Position numbers and translations under genes: made by a program
In this document: piece after piece, positions 15,412 to 18,410 of the stretch
Position numbering within the stretch: the first letter of the stretch is position 1
How the letters are laid out: each line of letters starts with the position of its first letter
Source of the DNA: Tritrichomonas foetus
Taxonomy: Eukaryota; Parabasalia; Tritrichomonadida; Tritrichomonadidae
NCBI GenBank assembly: GCA_001839685.1
Contig: MLAK01000314.1
Location: 82,152 to 100,561 of the forward strand
DNA length: 18,410 bases
Direction: 5' to 3'
Notes under the pieces: generated by a model
Databases searched by the model: none
What the model was told of the DNA's origin: nothing
The model's input: the letters and a program-made list of their open reading frames with translations, nothing else

Positions 15412-16125
15412 TTAAAGTTTTGATTCAAGTGCTTTCCATTTTTCAGTGAGAGCTTTCTTCATTTTGAGTTCAACTTTGCTTGGTGTGATTTCGATTTTTG
15501 ACTCTTCAGGAACAATTTCTTTGGAAAGATAGAAAATATGGTGATAGTGAATGGCTGCATTCACTTTAACTTCTACACTATTTTTATTGAATACAACATT
15601 CAATTGTTCTTCAGTCAGATGCGATATAAATAAAATCATGGAAATTGTAGTACTCGTTTGAAACCAGTCAGATCGAACTTCTGTTTGCTCTGGATGATTT
15701 TCTATGGTGACAATTCGAGCTTGCGAAGGATCTTGTTCGAGGGTGATATGTGCAGTACATCTGAGTAGCCACAAACTGGTGTTTTTATTGCGAGAGTAAA
15801 TTTTTTCATATGTTTCAAACGCCATTTTTGCCTGCTCAAATTTATTCAATCGAAAAAGGATTCGTCCTTTCATGGAAATAATATCTGGAAGAAGCCATCC
15901 TAGCTTTTCCGCGTGGCATAAAATTTCAAGCGCTTTTGTATATTTGTTCAAACCGATATAACATGCGGCTGTAGCGATTAAAATTTCGGGAGATTTATCG
16001 AATTGAGTTTGACTGATAAGTTGAAGAGCTTCTTGATATTTACTATTTTCGGCAAGATAGAGAATGGAACAATCACGTGCAGCGTCTTCGTATTTTTTCA
16101 GCTTATCTTGAGATGATTGAAACAT
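15412..16125 (-). CDS. SGT1-like TPR plus CS-domain co-chaperone, lacking the SGS domain
   Basis: The first in-frame ATG is at 16123-16125 and gives 237 residues. The frame stays open a further 21 codons to a TTG at 16186-16188 and beyond, but no ATG occurs there before the upstream stop at 16246-16248. Tetratricopeptide-like helices fill about residues 10-130 (YLAENSKYQEALQLIS, ATAACYIGLNKYTKALEIL, GRILFRLNKFEQAKMAFETY). A CS domain follows, with RSDWFQTSTTISMILFI at its start and YHHIFYLSKEIVPE plus KVELKMKKALTEKWKALE at its end, which is the SGT1/p23 pattern. SGT1 links HSP90 to SKP1-type ligase and receptor clients. The canonical C-terminal SGS domain is missing: the protein stops right after CS at a TAA. 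The gene is head-to-head with the histidine phosphatase gene. Confidence 0.85.
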   Translation of the reverse strand: MFQSSQDKLKKYEDAARDCSILYLAENSKYQEALQLISQTQFDKSPEILIATAACYIGLNKYTKALEILCHAEKLGWLLPDIISMKGRILFRLNKFEQAKMAFETYEKIYSRNKNTSLWLLRCTAHITLEQDPSQARIVTIENHPEQTEVRSDWFQTSTTISMILFISHLTEEQLNVVFNKNSVEVKVNAAIHYHHIFYLSKEIVPEESKIEITPSKVELKMKKALTEKWKALESKL

Positions 16126-16247
16126 TAAATCTTTGGAGGCGATGATTAGTTTATCGTCTTCTTTGTAAATATTCAAAATATTTTCCAAAAAATTGTGAAA
16201 AAAAATAAAAATAAAGACGATAGAATAAATACCATCTTGATCATCTC
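16126..16247. promoter_or_regulatory. Short bidirectional promoter between SGT1-like and histidine phosphatase genes
   Basis: Only 122 bases separate the two outward-facing ATGs (59 if the SGT1-like protein begins at the TTG). Both promoters and leaders must fit here. On the minus strand TCACA (around 16195-16199), preceded by a T-rich run, fits the initiator TCA-Y-W. On the plus strand TCATCTCATG lies right at the start codon and is only a partial match. Confidence 0.45.
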
Positions 16248-16835
16248 ATGAAACAACGCATTGTGATTGTAAGACATGGGGAAAGTGCCGCCAATGCTGG
16301 ATCTGCTGCCACAACTCCTTTTTCAGAAATTCCTTTGACAGAAAAGGGCAAAGTCGAAGCACAAGAATATTCAAAATCCGTGAACGAAAAACCAGATTTA
16401 ATCATTTGTTCGTCATTTTTAAGAGCCAAACAGACGTCACAGCCGCTAAGAGACAAGTTTCCAGATGTTCCATTTGAAATTAATAATGACATTCATGAAT
16501 TCGCCTATTTGAATCCAGATTTGTGTATCGGAACAACTGTTCAAGAAAGGAGACAAAGAGTCATTGATTTTTGGGCCAAGCAGGATCCGTCGTATCAGGA
16601 TTGTGATTCGACAGAGTCTTTTGCCCAGTTTGTGGCGCGTGCGAAATCTTTTCTCGTCTATGTCCATCAAAAAGAGGAGAGACATATCATTGTTTTCTCT
16701 CATTTCTTATTTATGAAGCTGTTGGAGCTCATCATTGACAATCCAAACGATAGCGATTTGGAACTGATGAAGAAATACCCAGAATATAAAGAAACAAAGG
16801 ATATTAAAAACTGTGGAACAATAGAAATCCCATAA
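16248..16835 (+). CDS. Histidine phosphatase family protein (phosphoglycerate mutase-like)
   Basis: This protein has 195 residues (ATG at 16248, in-frame TAG upstream at 16221, stop TAA-A). It begins with the family signature IVIVRHGES (5-13), with the nucleophile His10 between Arg9 and Gly11. It continues with the second arginine in CSSFLRAKQT (54-63), Glu84 as probable proton donor, and the second catalytic histidine in VFSHFLFM (149-156; His152). All catalytic positions are present, so an active phosphatase or mutase is likely. The substrate cannot be read from sequence; small-molecule phosphates or phosphoproteins are both possible. The short single-domain form resembles bacterial proteins more than the dimeric glycolytic enzyme, and the non-glycolytic assignment is my inference. 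Confidence 0.92.
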   Translation: MKQRIVIVRHGESAANAGSAATTPFSEIPLTEKGKVEAQEYSKSVNEKPDLIICSSFLRAKQTSQPLRDKFPDVPFEINNDIHEFAYLNPDLCIGTTVQERRQRVIDFWAKQDPSYQDCDSTESFAQFVARAKSFLVYVHQKEERHIIVFSHFLFMKLLELIIDNPNDSDLELMKKYPEYKETKDIKNCGTIEIP

Positions 16836-17306
16836 AAATTATTAGTCAAATGACAACTAATTTTGTAATTAATAAAAATGGGAAAATTTCATGATTTTTC
16901 ATGGAAAAAAAAAGTGTAGATTTAATTTCGATAACTAATCTCAATATATCAAGTTTATCTGCTAAATTTCAAGGTAGCACATCAAAATATATGATTTCTA
17001 TTCATTTTTGATGTTTTGTCAAGATATCTTATCACATCAAATGCATATCAGAGGCATTTGATAAGTCTCACATAATAACTGCTCACATAAATCATGAATA
17101 ATGATTAAGGTCTCATGAAATTTAGTTTTATTGATGATCATTTTTGATGTCGAAACAGCATTCATCATGATTTCATTTTAAGCAATTTTTTTATCATTCA
17201 TCAAAAAGGAGCAGAATAAATGGTATCATTCAATTAATCTCATCTGTAAAATATGGAAATAAAAAAGTTCGGGAAAAAAAGATGTGATTAGAGATATTTT
17301 ATGTGT
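16836..17306. other. Convergent spacer with a 9-bp hairpin
   Basis: These 471 AT-rich bases lie between the facing 3' ends of the histidine phosphatase and the membrane-protein genes. ATCAAATGC (17036-17044) and GCATTTGAT (17054-17062) form a perfect 9-bp stem with a 9-base loop. CTTATC (17028-17033) and GATAAG (17060-17065) give an alternative outer pairing. Words of the type TCATTTTTGATG recur. No ORF or known RNA was seen. Confidence 0.5.
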
Positions 17307-18062
17307 TTAGTTGTTTTTTGCCTTGATCAACCTGCGGCAGGCGATGTATTGTGAGAGGCATGTAACGCATGTTTCCATGATGGAGAAGAAGCACCAGATT
17401 GAAGCCTTTTCACCAGCAGTTGCGTCAAAGAATGCTGCAATGAATGGTCCGGAGAGGAAAAGGACGACTGAGCCGAAAGCTTGCCCCATCAAAATTGGTG
17501 TGACAAACATATTGAAAAAGTGGATAGAAATTGAGGGCATGACGTAAGATGGCTTCAAAAGCTGGAAAGTCCACTTGAGATGGAATTGTCCGTATTGGCT
17601 GCATGTCTTTGGACCACAGAATCCTTCAATTTTTTCTGTGCAATTACGAAGAAATTGGTTGCGGGTGTCTGTGAGTGTTGGAATTATCATTCTGAGCGAC
17701 ATCATAACGCCGGAGACTGTGCAGAACCAAAAAATGAAAGTCCATGTTTGGTCGCGCTGCTTGTTTGTGTTTCGTGAGTCGAGGGCTGAAAATGCGAAAT
17801 TTGAGAAAAGTGGTTGAAAACAGATATGATAGTATCCAAGTTGAGTCCAAGCGATGTTGACAATGTTTTCGCAGTTGTCTATGACCAAGTATTGCACGAA
17901 TTGAAGACCTTCCATGAGAGCGAAAAAGTAGAAGCAATATGAAACGCGGGCTCGACGCCATTGTTCCATTACTTTCCATGGGCCTTTACCAAGGATAATG
18001 AAGGTTCCTACGCAGACACTTAAAATAGTGAAAGCGAGAGTTAGTTCCTTATTAAAACACAT
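17307..18062 (-). CDS. Multi-pass membrane protein, DUF5765-like
   Basis: This protein has 251 residues (ATG at 18060-18062, stop TAA-A) and about six hydrophobic segments (roughly 8-25, 42-62, 68-92, 107-128, 178-212, 222-240). It starts M-C-F and carries LMEGLQ (49-54), GYYHICFQPLF (76-86), FCGPKTCSQYGQFHLKW (148-164) and SIWCFFSI (221-228). The polar residues His79, Gln83, His161 and the Cys149/Cys154 pair within otherwise membrane-like surroundings suggest a conserved site. This combination matches the family I know as DUF5765, mostly bacterial and of unknown function. The family name is from memory and not checked. Lateral acquisition from bacteria is plausible. Function is unknown, and transporter or enzyme are both open. 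Confidence 0.85.
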   Translation of the reverse strand: MCFNKELTLAFTILSVCVGTFIILGKGPWKVMEQWRRARVSYCFYFFALMEGLQFVQYLVIDNCENIVNIAWTQLGYYHICFQPLFSNFAFSALDSRNTNKQRDQTWTFIFWFCTVSGVMMSLRMIIPTLTDTRNQFLRNCTEKIEGFCGPKTCSQYGQFHLKWTFQLLKPSYVMPSISIHFFNMFVTPILMGQAFGSVVLFLSGPFIAAFFDATAGEKASIWCFFSIMETCVTCLSQYIACRRLIKAKNN

Positions 18063-18410
18063 GAAAAAAAGTTTGAATTAAGAAATGAGATTATATTTTC
18101 TTTCCCAACTTTTTGTATATGATTTAATGGTTGAAGTTTACTTTTTCACTATTTCCGGAGGGTGGCAATTCTATTTTTAAACTGATTCTGTGGAATTAGT
18201 CAAAATATTGAAAATTCAAAAAAATTGTTTGAGATAACTAGATGTATACAAACTAACTAGCTCTAGATGTAGAAGACTATTGAGAGATCTAAATGAATAA
18301 TTGTTGATATTATTGTCATCTAAAAATTATTTAATTGTAATCCTATTAATAATATATAAATATTATAATTTAAAAATCAAGATACAGAGAAAACCAAATC
18401 AAAAAAAAAA
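18063..18410. other. Right-end spacer, AT-rich, ends in ten A
   Basis: These 348 bases lie upstream of the DUF5765-like gene and run to the window edge. CTAGATGTA occurs twice (18238-18246, 18263-18271). The last ten bases are A, which may mark a low-complexity contig end. GATACAGAGAA at about 18380 resembles the U6 ACAGAGA box, but the rest of U6 is absent. No gene was seen. Confidence 0.5.
18083..18088 (-). promoter_or_regulatory. Initiator-like element of the DUF5765-like gene
   Basis: TCATTT on the minus strand, followed by CTTAATTCA, fits the trichomonad initiator TCA-Y-W. The A at 18086 would give a leader of about 24 bases to the ATG at 18062. Confidence 0.42.

Noticed and set aside
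18376..18395. GATACAGAGAA resembling the U6 snRNA ACAGAGA box
   Set aside because: The following U6 core (AGC triad, internal stem-loop) does not appear before the window ends, and the flanks are plain AT-rich DNA.
1..18410. CRISPR arrays, tRNA or rRNA genes, transposon termini, viral genes
   Set aside because: None was seen on either strand; the only ordered tandem arrays are the 24-bp and 17-bp repeats described.

Overview
The window looks like nuclear DNA of a flagellated, intron-poor, AT-rich protist, most likely a parabasalid (trichomonad, in the style of Tritrichomonas or Trichomonas). The evidence is uninterrupted eukaryotic ORFs with no visible introns, very AT-rich spacers, and standard-code stops (TAA, TAG and TGA are all used). 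There is also a mix of typically eukaryotic genes: a large ASH/MSP-domain flagellar protein, casein kinase 2 beta, a PH-AGC kinase, a CAMK-like kinase and an SGT1-like protein. Three genes carry TCA-Y-W initiator-like sites 10-27 nt before the ATG, as known for trichomonads. The species cannot be fixed by eye.

Layout. 1-236: the 3' end of a lysine-rich coiled-coil gene that enters from the left edge. 237-1090: spacer with a locally GC-richer, hairpin-rich stretch (about 555-836) that could be an unannotated structured RNA. 1091-5596 (-): a 1501-residue ASH/MSP-repeat protein resembling CFAP65/CCDC108. 5597-5831: divergent promoter with phased TGACC motifs. 5832-6302 (+): macro-domain protein. 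6669-7703 (-): type II membrane glycosyltransferase-like protein with an altered DxxD site. 7907-9025 (-): CAMK-like pseudokinase. 9949-10557 (+): CK2 regulatory subunit whose last codons begin a ten-copy 24-bp tandem repeat. 10954-12465 (-): Asn/Ser-rich protein of unknown function. 13037-14470 (-): PKB/Akt-like PH plus AGC kinase. 15412-16125 (-): SGT1-like TPR-CS protein. 16248-16835 (+): histidine phosphatase. 17307-18062 (-): multi-pass membrane protein resembling the mostly bacterial DUF5765 family. The right edge ends in a run of ten A.

The genes do not form one pathway. There is a loose signalling theme: an active AGC kinase, a pseudokinase, a CK2 regulatory subunit and an SGT1-type HSP90 co-chaperone. 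Three genes (macro domain, histidine phosphatase, DUF5765-like) look prokaryote-like and are candidates for lateral transfer. The most unusual structure is the repeat after CK2 beta. It stays in frame with the gene for six units, and five of those carry a TAA. The frame otherwise spells an acidic serine motif (S-D-E-E / S-D-D-E) that is itself a CK2 phosphorylation consensus.
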